The position numbers and the translations under genes were made by a program. DNA of 64,000 bases. Origin: CAYVQA01 sp045119035. Its GTDB lineage: Bacteria > Bacillota_I > Bacilli_A > ML615J-28 > CAG-313. Location: positions 1 to 64,000 of the forward strand of contig JBGVCU010000060.1 in NCBI GenBank assembly GCA_045119035.1, in the 5' to 3' direction. Shown piece by piece: positions 8,667 to 17,638 of the stretch. The notes under the pieces were generated by a model. It did no database searches. It was not told the DNA's origin and saw only the letters and a list, made by a program, of their open reading frames with translations. How positions within the stretch are numbered: position 1 is the first letter of the stretch; each line of letters begins with the position of its first letter.

Positions 8667-10307
8667 ATGAAAGTAGTTTTATTTATAAAAAACAATTATA
8701 ATGATTATATAAATATTTCGTCTATTGATAATTTTAATCTATCTAGTAGTCAAAATAAAAATTATGAATTACTAAGTAAGATAAGAAAGTCATTATCTTT
8801 ACAAAATCTTAAACTTACACAATATAAATGTATTTTAAAGAAAAAAGATATTTATTATTATATTATAAAATTAAATACTAATTTAAACGATCTTGCATTA
8901 GATGGTTTTATAAATAAAAAATATCATAAAAAATCTAAAGAAACAAAAATATTAACAAAATATCAAAAAGCAAATAAAAGGACAAAAATATTTGCTACAA
9001 TTGAAGCATTTACAAATAAATTTGGATTAAAAGATTTATTATTATTTTTAATGGAATCAGTAATTTTATTTTTATCAATTTTCATTAAATATAAAGAACA
9101 AAGTAGTAAAGGAGCAACTTATTTATTAATTGGTTCATTAGTTATAATCTTATTTTCTAGTTTAGAAAAAATCACAACTTCAATTTTTGAAACAATTAAA
9201 TTTAATAAAATGTGTAAAAGTTCTACTAGTTTTAATATAGTAAATGATATTAATAATAAAAACTCCATTTTATCTATTAAAAATGAAGTAATAAAAAATT
9301 ATAAATTAAGTAAAAATTATAATCACTTTCAACATATTGATTTAAATAATAATGAAACATTTATTTATTCTGATGTGGAAAATAAAAAATTAAATTTAAA
9401 TGCTAATAATATAAAAATTAAATTTGAAAAGAATAATTACAAATTAAATAGTGATTCAAGAAGTGCCTTAGCTCATATTATTGGTAATAAACTTAATGAT
9501 GATAAAACAATTTTTAATGGAAAATTATTAGGTATAAATTCTGAACTAATATTTGATGAAAATAAAATCATTAAAATAAAAGATGTAAGATATCATCATT
9601 ATGTTTCGATTGACGAAATGATTTATCGCAATATTTTTACTCCATTTGATTCTAATAAGCTAATAAAAGGAAATAAAATATCTTTAAATCCTTTAACAAA
9701 TAGCTTAATGGATATTAGTAATAGTCATTTAACTAATTTAATTGGTGTGAATTTATTAGTTGAATTAATTGTAAATAATGAATCATATTTTATTATTAAT
9801 AATCAATCATTATATAATGATGTAAATCAAGAACGTTTAGTTCCAACTTCATCTGGTTCGCTTGATAAAAAAGATAAAATAGATTTTAATAAGTTAAATA
9901 AAGATGATCAAAATTTAAAATCTTTATTATTTCTTGGTATGTTAAGAGAATTAAAAGAAGAAAGTTATTTATATTTTAAATATGAAAATGGTAAAATAAG
10001 AAAATCTTCAAATAATTTATTAGATTTAGAAGTTGTTGATTTTAATTTGCTGGGTTTTGGAAGATTAGTTTCTAAATCTGGTAAACCTGATTTTTTTGGT
10101 CATTTAGTTTTAAAATCTAATAATGTAAATATTATTGAAGATATTCTAAATAACTATAAAGATCATCAAAATAAATTCCTTGGTACTAAAAATTACTTAG
10201 AAACAATTAATATGAAAATAGTTAGTAAAAATGAATTATTTAGTCAAGAGTCTTTGGAATTTTCACCACAATTACAATATTCAATTTTCTTACTGAAAAA
10301 TAAATAG
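8667..10307 (+). CDS. Two-TM membrane protein with a C-terminal Nudix-like domain
   Basis: I do not recognise the full-length 546-aa protein. A Lys/Tyr/Asn-rich N-terminal region is followed by two adjacent membrane segments (about 121-140 and 150-166). A long polar middle part follows. The C-terminal part (about 365-546) reads like a Nudix fold: GVNLLVELIVNNESYFII, TSSGSLDKKD, the Nudix-box core RELKEES (R427, E428, E431, E432) and LLGFGRLVSKSGKPDFFG (to 478). The upstream Gly and Glu of the classical Nudix box are not conserved. The two-TM plus Nudix architecture recalls the SMODS-associated Nudix membrane effectors (Cap16 type) of CBASS, but no CD-NTase is in the window. Monocistronic, SD aggtga before ATG 8667. 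Confidence 0.6.
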   Translation: MKVVLFIKNNYNDYINISSIDNFNLSSSQNKNYELLSKIRKSLSLQNLKLTQYKCILKKKDIYYYIIKLNTNLNDLALDGFINKKYHKKSKETKILTKYQKANKRTKIFATIEAFTNKFGLKDLLLFLMESVILFLSIFIKYKEQSSKGATYLLIGSLVIILFSSLEKITTSIFETIKFNKMCKSSTSFNIVNDINNKNSILSIKNEVIKNYKLSKNYNHFQHIDLNNNETFIYSDVENKKLNLNANNIKIKFEKNNYKLNSDSRSALAHIIGNKLNDDKTIFNGKLLGINSELIFDENKIIKIKDVRYHHYVSIDEMIYRNIFTPFDSNKLIKGNKISLNPLTNSLMDISNSHLTNLIGVNLLVELIVNNESYFIINNQSLYNDVNQERLVPTSSGSLDKKDKIDFNKLNKDDQNLKSLLFLGMLRELKEESYLYFKYENGKIRKSSNNLLDLEVVDFNLLGFGRLVSKSGKPDFFGHLVLKSNNVNIIEDILNNYKDHQNKFLGTKNYLETINMKIVSKNELFSQESLEFSPQLQYSIFLLKNK

Positions 10308-10312
10308 CTAAC

Positions 10313-10337
10313 AGCATCCATAGTGATGCTTTTTTTA
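10313..10337 (+). terminator. Terminator after the Nudix-like gene
   Basis: A short stem agcatc / gatgct is followed by seven T. Confidence 0.82.
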
Positions 10338-10416
10338 TTTTTAATAGAATATTATTATATAATTAAACAAAAACAAAAAATTATGATATAATATTTCTAT
10401 ATTATGGAGTACTTTT

Positions 10417-11919
10417 ATGAATAAATATATTTTAACAATCGATCAAGGAACGACAAGTTCAAGAGCAATCATTTTTAATGAATATGGAAAAGTAATTAGT
10501 GTTTCTCAAATGGAGTTTAGTCAAATTTGTAAACATTCGGGTTGGGTTGAACATAATCCTGATGAAATTTGGGAAACAGTTTATCAAGTAATTAAAGGAG
10601 CTTTAAATAAAGCTAATTTATTGCTTAAGGATATTACAGGTATTGCTATTGCGAATCAACGTGAAACAACTGTATTATGGGACAAGTTAACTGGAAAACC
10701 TGTATATAATGCAATAGTATGGCAATCTCGTCAGTCTCAAGAAATTTGTGATAGATTAATTGATGCAGGATATAGTGATTTAATTAAAGAAAAAACCGGA
10801 CTATTAATAAATCCGTACTTTTCTGCAAGTAAAATTACTTGGATTTTAGAACATGTAAAAGAAGCAAAAAATCTTGCAAGAGAAAATAGATTATTATTTG
10901 GAACAATTGACAGTTTTTTAGTTTGGAAATTAACTAATGGAAAAGTTCATGTTACAGATTATTCTAATGCATCAAGAACTTTATTATTTAATATCAATAC
11001 TTTATCTTGGGATGATGAATTATTAAAATTATTCAATGTTCCAAAAAATATTTTACCAAAGGTAGTTGAAAATAGTGGTATAATTGGTTATGCGGAAAAA
11101 TTAATTGAATTAGATTCTTCAAGACATTTAATTCCGATTGCATCTTTAATTGGAGATCAACAAGCAGCCCTTTTTGGACAATGTTGTTATGATCTAGGTG
11201 ATGCTAAAAGCACTTATGGTACTGGGTGTTTTATTTTAATGAATACAAAAGATAAAATAATTAAATCAACAAAAGGACTTTTAAGTACAATTGGTTGGGT
11301 TATTAATAAAGAAGTAACATATGCTTTAGAAGGAAGTGTATTTGTAGCAGGAAGTGCGGTTCAATGGTTAAGGGATGGATTAGAATTTTTCCCTAAATCA
11401 TCAGATTGCGAAAAATATGTTAAAAACTATAAATCAAATAATGGGGTATATGTTGTCCCTGCTTTTGTTGGACTTGGTACACCATATTGGGATAATGATG
11501 TAAGAGGAGCAATTTTTGGCTTAACTAGAGCAACTACAAAAGATCATATCATTGCTGCAACACTTAATAGTATAGCTTTACAAGCAAAAGATGTAATGGA
11601 TGTTATGGTAGATGATTTAGGTTCTAAAATGGTTTATTTAGGTGTTGATGGTGGTGCAAGTGTTAATAATTATCTGATGCAATATCAAGCGGATTTATTA
11701 GATGTAAAACTTACTAGACCAGCATGCTTAGAAACTACTGCACTTGGAGCTGCCTATCTTTGTGGACTTGCCTTAGGTGTTTATGAAAATTTAGAATCAA
11801 TAAAGAAATTTCATAATATTGAAAAAGTATTTATGTCAAACATGGATGCTGAAGTTCGTGAAGAAATAGTTGATTCATGGAAAATGGCAGTAAACGCTAC
11901 AATGAAATATAAAAAATAA
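10417..11919 (+). CDS. glpK: Glycerol kinase
   Basis: GlpK phosphorylates glycerol to glycerol-3-phosphate with ATP. The 500-aa protein is colinear with the family: YILTIDQGTTSSRAI at the N-terminus, GIAIANQRETTVLWD, IVWQSRQ, GDQQAALFGQ and GVDGGASVNNYLMQ. An extended -10 (TGATATAAT, TATAAT 10387-10392) lies 25 bp upstream, with no clear -35. No glycerol facilitator or glycerol-3-phosphate dehydrogenase is adjacent, so the gene stands alone between two transcription units. A His-containing stretch (SSRHLIP) sits near the place where HPr-phosphorylated His occurs in other Firmicutes, but I cannot align it with certainty. Confidence 0.97.
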   Translation: MNKYILTIDQGTTSSRAIIFNEYGKVISVSQMEFSQICKHSGWVEHNPDEIWETVYQVIKGALNKANLLLKDITGIAIANQRETTVLWDKLTGKPVYNAIVWQSRQSQEICDRLIDAGYSDLIKEKTGLLINPYFSASKITWILEHVKEAKNLARENRLLFGTIDSFLVWKLTNGKVHVTDYSNASRTLLFNINTLSWDDELLKLFNVPKNILPKVVENSGIIGYAEKLIELDSSRHLIPIASLIGDQQAALFGQCCYDLGDAKSTYGTGCFILMNTKDKIIKSTKGLLSTIGWVINKEVTYALEGSVFVAGSAVQWLRDGLEFFPKSSDCEKYVKNYKSNNGVYVVPAFVGLGTPYWDNDVRGAIFGLTRATTKDHIIAATLNSIALQAKDVMDVMVDDLGSKMVYLGVDGGASVNNYLMQYQADLLDVKLTRPACLETTALGAAYLCGLALGVYENLESIKKFHNIEKVFMSNMDAEVREEIVDSWKMAVNATMKYKK

Positions 11920-11930
11920 AAAAATTAATC

Positions 11931-11959
11931 TTGCTATTTTAAATAATTTGTGTTATAAT
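11931..11959 (+). promoter_or_regulatory. Promoter of the SPFH/zinc-ribbon operon
   Basis: TTGCTA (11931-11936), 17-bp spacer, TATAAT (11954-11959). Confidence 0.7.
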
Positions 11960-11999
11960 TTAGTAAAATATAAAAATGTAAAAAGAAAGAGGTATATTT

Positions 12000-13052
12000 A
12001 TGGGATTATTTAGTGGAATTAGAAGACAATTATTAAAAGTTATTCAATGGAATGATAACAATCAAAATACAATAGTTTATAAATATCCGATGACAGATCG
12101 TGATGAAATTATGAATGGATGTCAATTAATTGTTGCTGAATCACAAGTTGCAATTTTAGTTGAACATGGACAAATTGGTGATGTTTATGGTCCAGGTATG
12201 CATAAACTTGAAACAAAAAATATGCCAATTATTACAAAACTTGCTAGTTGGAAATATGGATTTGATTCTCCATTCAAATGTGATGTATTCTATGTAAATA
12301 CAAAACAATTCTTTGATTTAAAATGGGGTACAGCTACTCCAATTATGTTAAGAGATGCTGAATTTGGACCTGTTAGAATTCGCGCAAGAGGTACTTATTC
12401 ATTTAAAATTAATGATGCTGCTGTATTTATGAGAGAAATCTTTGGAACAAACAAAGAATATTCAACAGAATCACTTCGTGAGTATTTCAAGAGTATGGTA
12501 GTAAGTAGTTTTGCTGATGGTATTGGAGAACTTAATATTCCTGTACTTGATTTAGCAAGTCAATATCGTGAAATTGGTGAAAAATTAAGAAATACATTAA
12601 ATGATGATTTTGATAATATTGGTGTTGAAATTTGTAATATGGTAGTAGAAGCAATTACATTACCAGAAGAAGTAGAAAAAGTATTAGATCAAAGATCATC
12701 AGTTGGTATTATGAGTGATAAAATGGCTAGCTTTACTCAATATCAATCTGCTCAAGCTATTCGTGATGCTGCACAAAATGAAGGCGGAGGTTTAGCAGGT
12801 ATTGGTGTTGGTATGGGTGCTGGAGTAGGCTTAGGACAAGCTTTTGCAAATAGTATTAATTCTGTAAAAGATGAACCAAGAGAAGTGCCTGGAAAAGTTT
12901 GTCCAGAATGTAAAACAAATGTTCCACAAGGATCTAAATTCTGCCCTGGTTGTGGTAAACAATTACCTTCAGAAAAATTCTGTTCTGAATGTGGGGCTAA
13001 AATACCTGCATCAGCAAAATTTTGTCCAGAATGTGGTAATAAAGTAGCATAA
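12000..13052 (+). CDS. SPFH-domain protein with C-terminal zinc ribbons (YdjI-like)
   Basis: The 350-aa protein has an N-terminal SPFH/band-7-type region of the YdjI / virion-core-protein-like family (VVEAITLPEEVEKVLDQRSSVGIM), a Gly-rich linker (about 262-282) and two zinc ribbons (CPECKTNVPQGSKFCPGCG and CSECGAKIPASAKFCPECG). In B. subtilis YdjI works with YdjF (PspA) and the membrane proteins YdjG/YdjH in a membrane-stress complex. Here the next gene, 2 nt downstream, is a zinc-ribbon membrane protein of the YdjG/H kind, but no pspA is adjacent. The role is inferred from that system. Confidence 0.82.
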   Translation: MGLFSGIRRQLLKVIQWNDNNQNTIVYKYPMTDRDEIMNGCQLIVAESQVAILVEHGQIGDVYGPGMHKLETKNMPIITKLASWKYGFDSPFKCDVFYVNTKQFFDLKWGTATPIMLRDAEFGPVRIRARGTYSFKINDAAVFMREIFGTNKEYSTESLREYFKSMVVSSFADGIGELNIPVLDLASQYREIGEKLRNTLNDDFDNIGVEICNMVVEAITLPEEVEKVLDQRSSVGIMSDKMASFTQYQSAQAIRDAAQNEGGGLAGIGVGMGAGVGLGQAFANSINSVKDEPREVPGKVCPECKTNVPQGSKFCPGCGKQLPSEKFCSECGAKIPASAKFCPECGNKVA

Positions 13053-13054
13053 TT

Positions 13055-14119
13055 ATGGAAGAAATTCAAACAAAAGTTGAAAATATAAGTTATAAATGTC
13101 CATCATGTGGTGGTAATATGGCTTATGATCCAGTAGCTGAAGCTCTTCATTGTAGCTACTGTGAAACAACTACAAAAATAGAAGAACTAAAATCTACAGA
13201 AGAATTTGATTTATCTGATGGTTTAGCTGTAAGTAATACATGGAATGAAGGAAAGTCAATTTTTCATTGCAAATATTGTGGTGCTGATAATGTAAAAGAT
13301 TCAAAAGATTTATCTTCGAAATGTCCTTTTTGTGGGTCTGATAGTGTTATTAAATTAGAAGAATTACCTGGTATTAAACCACATCGTGTTATTCCTTTTA
13401 AAATATCTAAAGATGAAGCTTTGAAGAAATTTCAATATAAATTAAAAAAATCTTTATATGCTCCTAAAAAATTAAAGAAAGAATATAAAGACACTGAACT
13501 TGTAGGTATTTATTTACCTTCATGGACATTTGACTCACAATGTATTGCAGAATACTTTGGTGTCTTAGGAAAATATTATACAAGAACTGTTGGTAGTGGC
13601 AAAAACAGAAGAACTGTTACCGAAGTAAGATGGTTTAGAATAAAAGGTGTAAAGAATTTTAATTTTGATGACATATTAGTTACTTCTGGGAAATCATTAA
13701 CTAATAATCAAATTAATGAAATTATTCCTTATAATACAAATGATGCTTTAGTATATGATGAAGGATATTTAGCTGGATATAATGCTGAACATTATACAGT
13801 TACATTAGAAGAAGGTTGGTCTTATTCTAAAAAGAAAACTGAAGATATTATGAAAAATCAAATTCTTAGACAGTATAATTATGATGTTGTAAGAGAATAT
13901 AAACAATCAACTGTTTATTCAAATATTAAATTTAAATATGTTTTACTTCCTGTATGGAAGTCAAACTATAAATATCGAAATAAAAACTTTTATTTTATTG
14001 TAAATGGGTCAACTGGAAAAGTAGGCGGTAAAATGCCTGTATCTTTTTGGAAAGTACTTATTACAATACTGATAATTGCTTTAATATTCGGTCTTATTAT
14101 CTTTTTAGCTAGTTATTAA
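13055..14119 (+). CDS. Zinc-ribbon membrane protein (YdjG/TFIIB-type zinc finger family)
   Basis: The 354-aa protein starts with a zinc ribbon (CPSCGGNMAYDP..LHCSYC), has a second (CKYCGADNVKDSK..SKCPFCG), a middle domain with KPHRVIPFKISKDEALKKF and YLPSWTFD, and a C-terminal membrane helix (about 330-351). This matches the YdjG-type 'primosomal-like zinc finger' family that associates with SPFH protein YdjI. ATG 13055 directly follows the SPFH gene stop. The stop overlaps the region before nadC, so all three are probably one operon. Confidence 0.8.
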   Translation: MEEIQTKVENISYKCPSCGGNMAYDPVAEALHCSYCETTTKIEELKSTEEFDLSDGLAVSNTWNEGKSIFHCKYCGADNVKDSKDLSSKCPFCGSDSVIKLEELPGIKPHRVIPFKISKDEALKKFQYKLKKSLYAPKKLKKEYKDTELVGIYLPSWTFDSQCIAEYFGVLGKYYTRTVGSGKNRRTVTEVRWFRIKGVKNFNFDDILVTSGKSLTNNQINEIIPYNTNDALVYDEGYLAGYNAEHYTVTLEEGWSYSKKKTEDIMKNQILRQYNYDVVREYKQSTVYSNIKFKYVLLPVWKSNYKYRNKNFYFIVNGSTGKVGGKMPVSFWKVLITILIIALIFGLIIFLASY

Positions 14120-14130
14120 TGAGGTATGAA

Positions 14131-14973
14131 ATGAATTATCAAGAAGAACTAAATAAGATTGCGGAAAATGCTCTTCTAGAAGATGGGTATAAAGAAGATA
14201 TAACTAGTAACATATTAATTGATAAGAAAGAAAATATTACATGTAGTGTGATTACAAGAACTCAAGGAGTTGTTTCAGGTGTTGAAATAGCTTGTAAAGT
14301 TTATAATTTAATTAATCCTAAATTAAAAATTAAAGTATTAAAAGAAAGTGGTTCTTTTTGTAATCGTGGTGATGTAATTTTAGCACTTGATGGTCCTGTT
14401 AGAGATATTCTAAGAGGTCAAAGAGTTGTTGAAAATTTCTTACAAAGATTAAGTTCAATAGCAACTTTAACTCAAAAATATGTTCAAGAAGTAGCAAATA
14501 CGGAATGTCAAATAATTGATTCAAGAAATACAACACCAGGAATCAGAATTTTAGAAAAAAGAGCTGTAATTGATGGTGGTGGCTATAATGATATTTCTAA
14601 ATTAAATGAAAGAATTGTTATAACAAGAAATCATTTAATGATAAATAATGATATTAAATTTCTTGTTGAAAAAATATTAAAATCTAAAGATAAAAAAGAT
14701 CTTCTAATTCAAATTGAAGTAGAAGACTTAGAAGATTTTAATAAAGCATTAGATACAGAATGTGATATTATTTTCTTAAATGATTTTAATTTAGAAAAAA
14801 TCTATCAAGCTGTAGAATTAAATAATAAAAAGAAAATCTTAGTTGCTAAAGGAAATTATTCTTTAAGTCAAGCATCAAGTGTTGCTAAACTTGGAGTTGA
14901 TTATATAGCTTTAGAATCAATTACATCAAATATTAAACCTCTTGATATCTCAGTTAGATTTTATAAACATTAG
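14131..14973 (+). CDS. nadC: Diverged quinolinate phosphoribosyltransferase (NadC family)
   Basis: NadC converts quinolinate and PRPP to nicotinate mononucleotide in de novo NAD synthesis. The fold is clear (GVVSGVEIA, LRGQRVVENFLQRLSSIATLT, DSRNTTPGIRILEKRAV, IQIEVEDLEDF, KPLDISV), and the gene sits next to yrzE-yrbG-spoVB, near nadC in B. subtilis too. But several family-invariant residues are changed: RK of DTRKTTPG is R132-N133, the HR after GGGxN is D154-I155, and the Lys of IKDNH is R166. Activity as a true NadC is doubtful. An upstream ATG at 14119 overlaps the preceding stop, but gaggt at 14121-14125 fits ATG 14131. No nadA or nadB is adjacent. Confidence 0.8.
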   Translation: MNYQEELNKIAENALLEDGYKEDITSNILIDKKENITCSVITRTQGVVSGVEIACKVYNLINPKLKIKVLKESGSFCNRGDVILALDGPVRDILRGQRVVENFLQRLSSIATLTQKYVQEVANTECQIIDSRNTTPGIRILEKRAVIDGGGYNDISKLNERIVITRNHLMINNDIKFLVEKILKSKDKKDLLIQIEVEDLEDFNKALDTECDIIFLNDFNLEKIYQAVELNNKKKILVAKGNYSLSQASSVAKLGVDYIALESITSNIKPLDISVRFYKH

Positions 14974-14999
14974 TGTAACATTTATTGTTACACTTTTTT
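14973..14999 (+). terminator. Terminator after nadC
   Basis: Stem gtgtaaca / tgttacac with a T run. It overlaps the 3' end of the converging yrzE-like gene. Confidence 0.88.
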
Positions 15000-15368
15000 C
15001 TTACTAAATAAAAATGTACTACATAAAGTTATAAATAGATACGAAAAAAACTTAATAATTTGTTTGTTATTAAATGAAAAATGATCACTTATTATTTGAA
15101 ACGAAAATATAAAAAGATATACAATTAAAAAATTAATGATACTATTCAATAATATGTTTTTATTTGTTTTAATTACACTTAATATACCTAAAATAAAAAA
15201 ACTAATTAAACCAATAAAATAGGAAATATAATTATTGTTTATTAGAAAATTATCAAAAGTTATTTCTGTATTCATAGTAAATAGAAAAATAGTATAAATG
15301 AAAGATAAAATCAACATAATAATAAAGAATATAAGAATTGTTTTTAAACGATTAAGTAATTGATACAT
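14988..15368 (-). CDS. Small four-TM membrane protein (YrzE/TIGR04086-like)
   Basis: The 126-aa protein has four hydrophobic segments (about 10-31, 45-65, 74-93, 102-121) and a short basic tail. By size, topology and position next to DUF421 and spoVB it corresponds to YrzE (TIGR04086), which sits in the same neighbourhood in B. subtilis. Sequence similarity alone is not decisive to the eye. SD ggtgat precedes the start. It is divergent from the DUF421 gene and converges on nadC. Confidence 0.6.
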   Translation of the reverse strand: MYQLLNRLKTILIFFIIMLILSFIYTIFLFTMNTEITFDNFLINNNYISYFIGLISFFILGILSVIKTNKNILLNSIINFLIVYLFIFSFQIISDHFSFNNKQIIKFFSYLFITLCSTFLFSKKKV

Positions 15369-15415
15369 ATTATCACCACTTAATTTTATGAATATAAAAA
15401 ATACTTTATGATAGG

Positions 15416-16087
15416 ATGATTATTTTGATTAAAGATTTGTTAATTATTGTTTTAAGAACTTTTATCGTTTTCTTTTTATTACATTTTATGATGAAAAAAA
15501 TGGGTAAAAGAGAAATAGGACAACTTAATTTATTTGATGCTATAATATTGATGTCAATTGCAAATATCTGTATTCTTGCAATTGAAAACTATGATATAAA
15601 TATTTTATATTCAATAATACCCGTTATATTAATTACTATTACTCAGAAAGTATTAGCTCATATTTCTTTAAAAAAATCAAAAGTAAGAGCTTTGATTGAT
15701 GGGAATAAAACATTCATAATTGTAAAAGGACAAATTGTTTATGATAATATGGAACAAGAAAAATATAATGTTGGAGATTTACTATTACAATTAAGAGAAA
15801 AAGGAATTAGAAAAATCGAAGAAGTAGAATATGCTGTTTTAGATACAAATGGTAAGCTAAATATATACAAATATGATAATGATAATAATTTCCCTTTTCC
15901 AATTATTGTATCAGGAGAATATTGCTTTGATAATATTCATGTATTAGGAGTTAGTATAAAAAGAATAGAAAAGTTATTAAATCAAAAAAACAAAAAATTA
16001 AAAGATGTTTTATTATGTTATTACGTTGATAATGATTTGTATTTTCCTTCAACAATATTTTTCAGTAATATTCCTAAAAGTAAATAA
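15416..16087 (+). CDS. DUF421 membrane protein (YrbG/YetF family)
   Basis: The 223-aa protein has three N-terminal membrane helices (about 5-22, 36-53, 59-77) containing the family signature MKKMGKREIGQLNLFDAIILMSIANI. A soluble C-terminal domain follows (ALIDGNKTFIIVKGQI..LLLQLREKGIRKIEEVEYAVLDTNGKLNIYK). In B. subtilis YrbG lies beside SpoVB, as here. The biochemical role is unknown; YetF homologues are reported in spores. The start may be ATG 15416 or TTG 15425. Its 3' end overlaps the converging spoVB gene by 67 bp. Confidence 0.85.
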   Translation: MIILIKDLLIIVLRTFIVFFLLHFMMKKMGKREIGQLNLFDAIILMSIANICILAIENYDINILYSIIPVILITITQKVLAHISLKKSKVRALIDGNKTFIIVKGQIVYDNMEQEKYNVGDLLLQLREKGIRKIEEVEYAVLDTNGKLNIYKYDNDNNFPFPIIVSGEYCFDNIHVLGVSIKRIEKLLNQKNKKLKDVLLCYYVDNDLYFPSTIFFSNIPKSK

Positions 16088-17499
16088 ATAATAGCAAGTA
16101 GAATAATTTTAATATATGCAAGGTTAATAATTAAATTTAGTATAGAATCTAATAAAAAAGCAGTTATAAATACTAAAGATAAATAAAATAAATTTGTTTT
16201 ATTAAACTTAAAATTAATTGATTTACGTAAATATAAATAATTTAAAGTAGTATGAATAATTAAACAAAGACACTCTGAATATATTAATGAATATAGTCCT
16301 TTTTGATAAAATAAAAATATAAAAAATAATTTTAATATATAAATAACAGAACAAATTATAAAATTAACTTTTGTTTTTCCAAAAGCATTAATTGCATTTG
16401 AAAAAGGTAATTCAATATAACATAGAATAAAAATCCATACTACAGGATTTATTAAGTTAACTCCATAATTAGATTGATAAAAAATTTTCATTAAATATTC
16501 TCCATATTGATAAACAATTATGGTGATGAATAGCCCTAAATATAAACTATAAGAGATGATTTTATTTATATAAGCAACTGTTTGCTTATATTTTTTCTTT
16601 ACGAATATTTCCGTAAGTTCAGGCATCGAAGAACTACATAATGCTTGAGGAATAAATAAAGACATTGTAATTAATGATAGAGTATAGGCAGTAAAAACAG
16701 TATAAAATAATTTAATTTGTTCGTTAGGTAAAAAACTTATTAATAAGTTAGTATAAATTATAGGTTCTAAAAAAAGTGTTACTTTTGATAATAAATGATT
16801 GAGTGTAGTAGGTAGTGTCATTTCTTTAATGGCTTCTTTTTCACCAGTCGTATTAGGAAGATCAATTAAATAATTTTTCATTTTATATTTTAAATATAAA
16901 AAACTTATAAGTTCACCAATACTATCACTAATTACACATAAACAAACAGCAGTAACTACGCCGTATTTGTAAAATGAATATACTAGAATAATTGTTGAAA
17001 ATATTCTAGTAAGTTGTTCAATTATAACACCGATACAAGAAATTCTAATTTCTTTAATTCCATTAAAGTATCCTTTATATAGATCTGTATGACCGGTGAT
17101 AATGTATAAAGGAATTGAACACAGAAGTGGATAAATTAATTTTTCATCTTTTAAAAGATTAACACTTATAAATTTATATGTTAATATAAAAAAGAATATT
17201 GTCAAAAAACTAGTTTTATATAAAATTTTATTTCCATTTTTTAATAATTTTAAAGGTGAATATTTTTTTGTAACAACTGCTTCTGAAACTAGTTTTGTCA
17301 TCGATAAATTAATTGACATTGTAGATATTGTTAAAAATAAAAAAATTGTAGGTGTAATTAAAACATATAACATCATACCTTCAATTTGTAAGATTCTTGT
17401 TATCATTATTCGATTAACAAATCCTAAAATTCGAATAATAAATGTTGTTGATATTAAATAAAAGGTATTTAATAGAAGAGGATTATTAATTTTTTTCAT
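16021..17499 (-). CDS. spoVB: SpoVB-type MOP-superfamily lipid-linked oligosaccharide flippase
   Basis: The 492-aa integral membrane protein has about 14 hydrophobic segments. Its N-terminus (IIRILGFVNRIMITRILQIEGMMLY..PTIFLFLTI....LSMTKLVSEA) closely follows SpoVB (RMLGFVNRVVIARFIGEEGVGLYMM..LPVAISKLVAEA). SpoVB belongs to the MurJ/Wzx-like flippases and is needed for spore cortex peptidoglycan synthesis. The neighbourhood yrzE-yrbG-spoVB...apt-relA-dtd is that of B. subtilis. Generic vegetative lipid II or polysaccharide flipping is the alternative role. Confidence 0.83.
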   Translation of the reverse strand: MKKINNPLLLNTFYLISTTFIIRILGFVNRIMITRILQIEGMMLYVLITPTIFLFLTISTMSINLSMTKLVSEAVVTKKYSPLKLLKNGNKILYKTSFLTIFFFILTYKFISVNLLKDEKLIYPLLCSIPLYIITGHTDLYKGYFNGIKEIRISCIGVIIEQLTRIFSTIILVYSFYKYGVVTAVCLCVISDSIGELISFLYLKYKMKNYLIDLPNTTGEKEAIKEMTLPTTLNHLLSKVTLFLEPIIYTNLLISFLPNEQIKLFYTVFTAYTLSLITMSLFIPQALCSSSMPELTEIFVKKKYKQTVAYINKIISYSLYLGLFITIIVYQYGEYLMKIFYQSNYGVNLINPVVWIFILCYIELPFSNAINAFGKTKVNFIICSVIYILKLFFIFLFYQKGLYSLIYSECLCLIIHTTLNYLYLRKSINFKFNKTNLFYLSLVFITAFLLDSILNLIINLAYIKIILLAIIYLLLGILLKNIVEGKYKSLST

Positions 17500-17530
17500 A
17501 TTAAATTATATAGGTTAATATTATAAATAA

Positions 17531-17564
17531 TTAATAAAATAAAAAAAATCTTTTATTTTATTAA
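17531..17564. repeat. AT-only perfect hairpin between spoVB and apt
   Basis: A 14-bp inverted repeat (ttaataaaataaaa / ttttattttattaa) with a 6-nt loop lies in the divergent intergenic region. It could fold in either transcript, though AT-only stems are weak and may be coincidental here. Confidence 0.4.
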
Positions 17565-17579
17565 AAAAAAGATTATATT

Positions 17580-17608
17580 TTGACTAAAATTTAAAAAAAT
17601 GATATAAT
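17580..17608 (+). promoter_or_regulatory. Promoter of the apt-relA-dtd operon
   Basis: TTGACT (17580-17585), 17-bp spacer, TGATATAAT with TATAAT at 17603-17608. Confidence 0.8.
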
Positions 17609-17638
17609 TTATTATAATTATTATTAAAGAGGTACATT

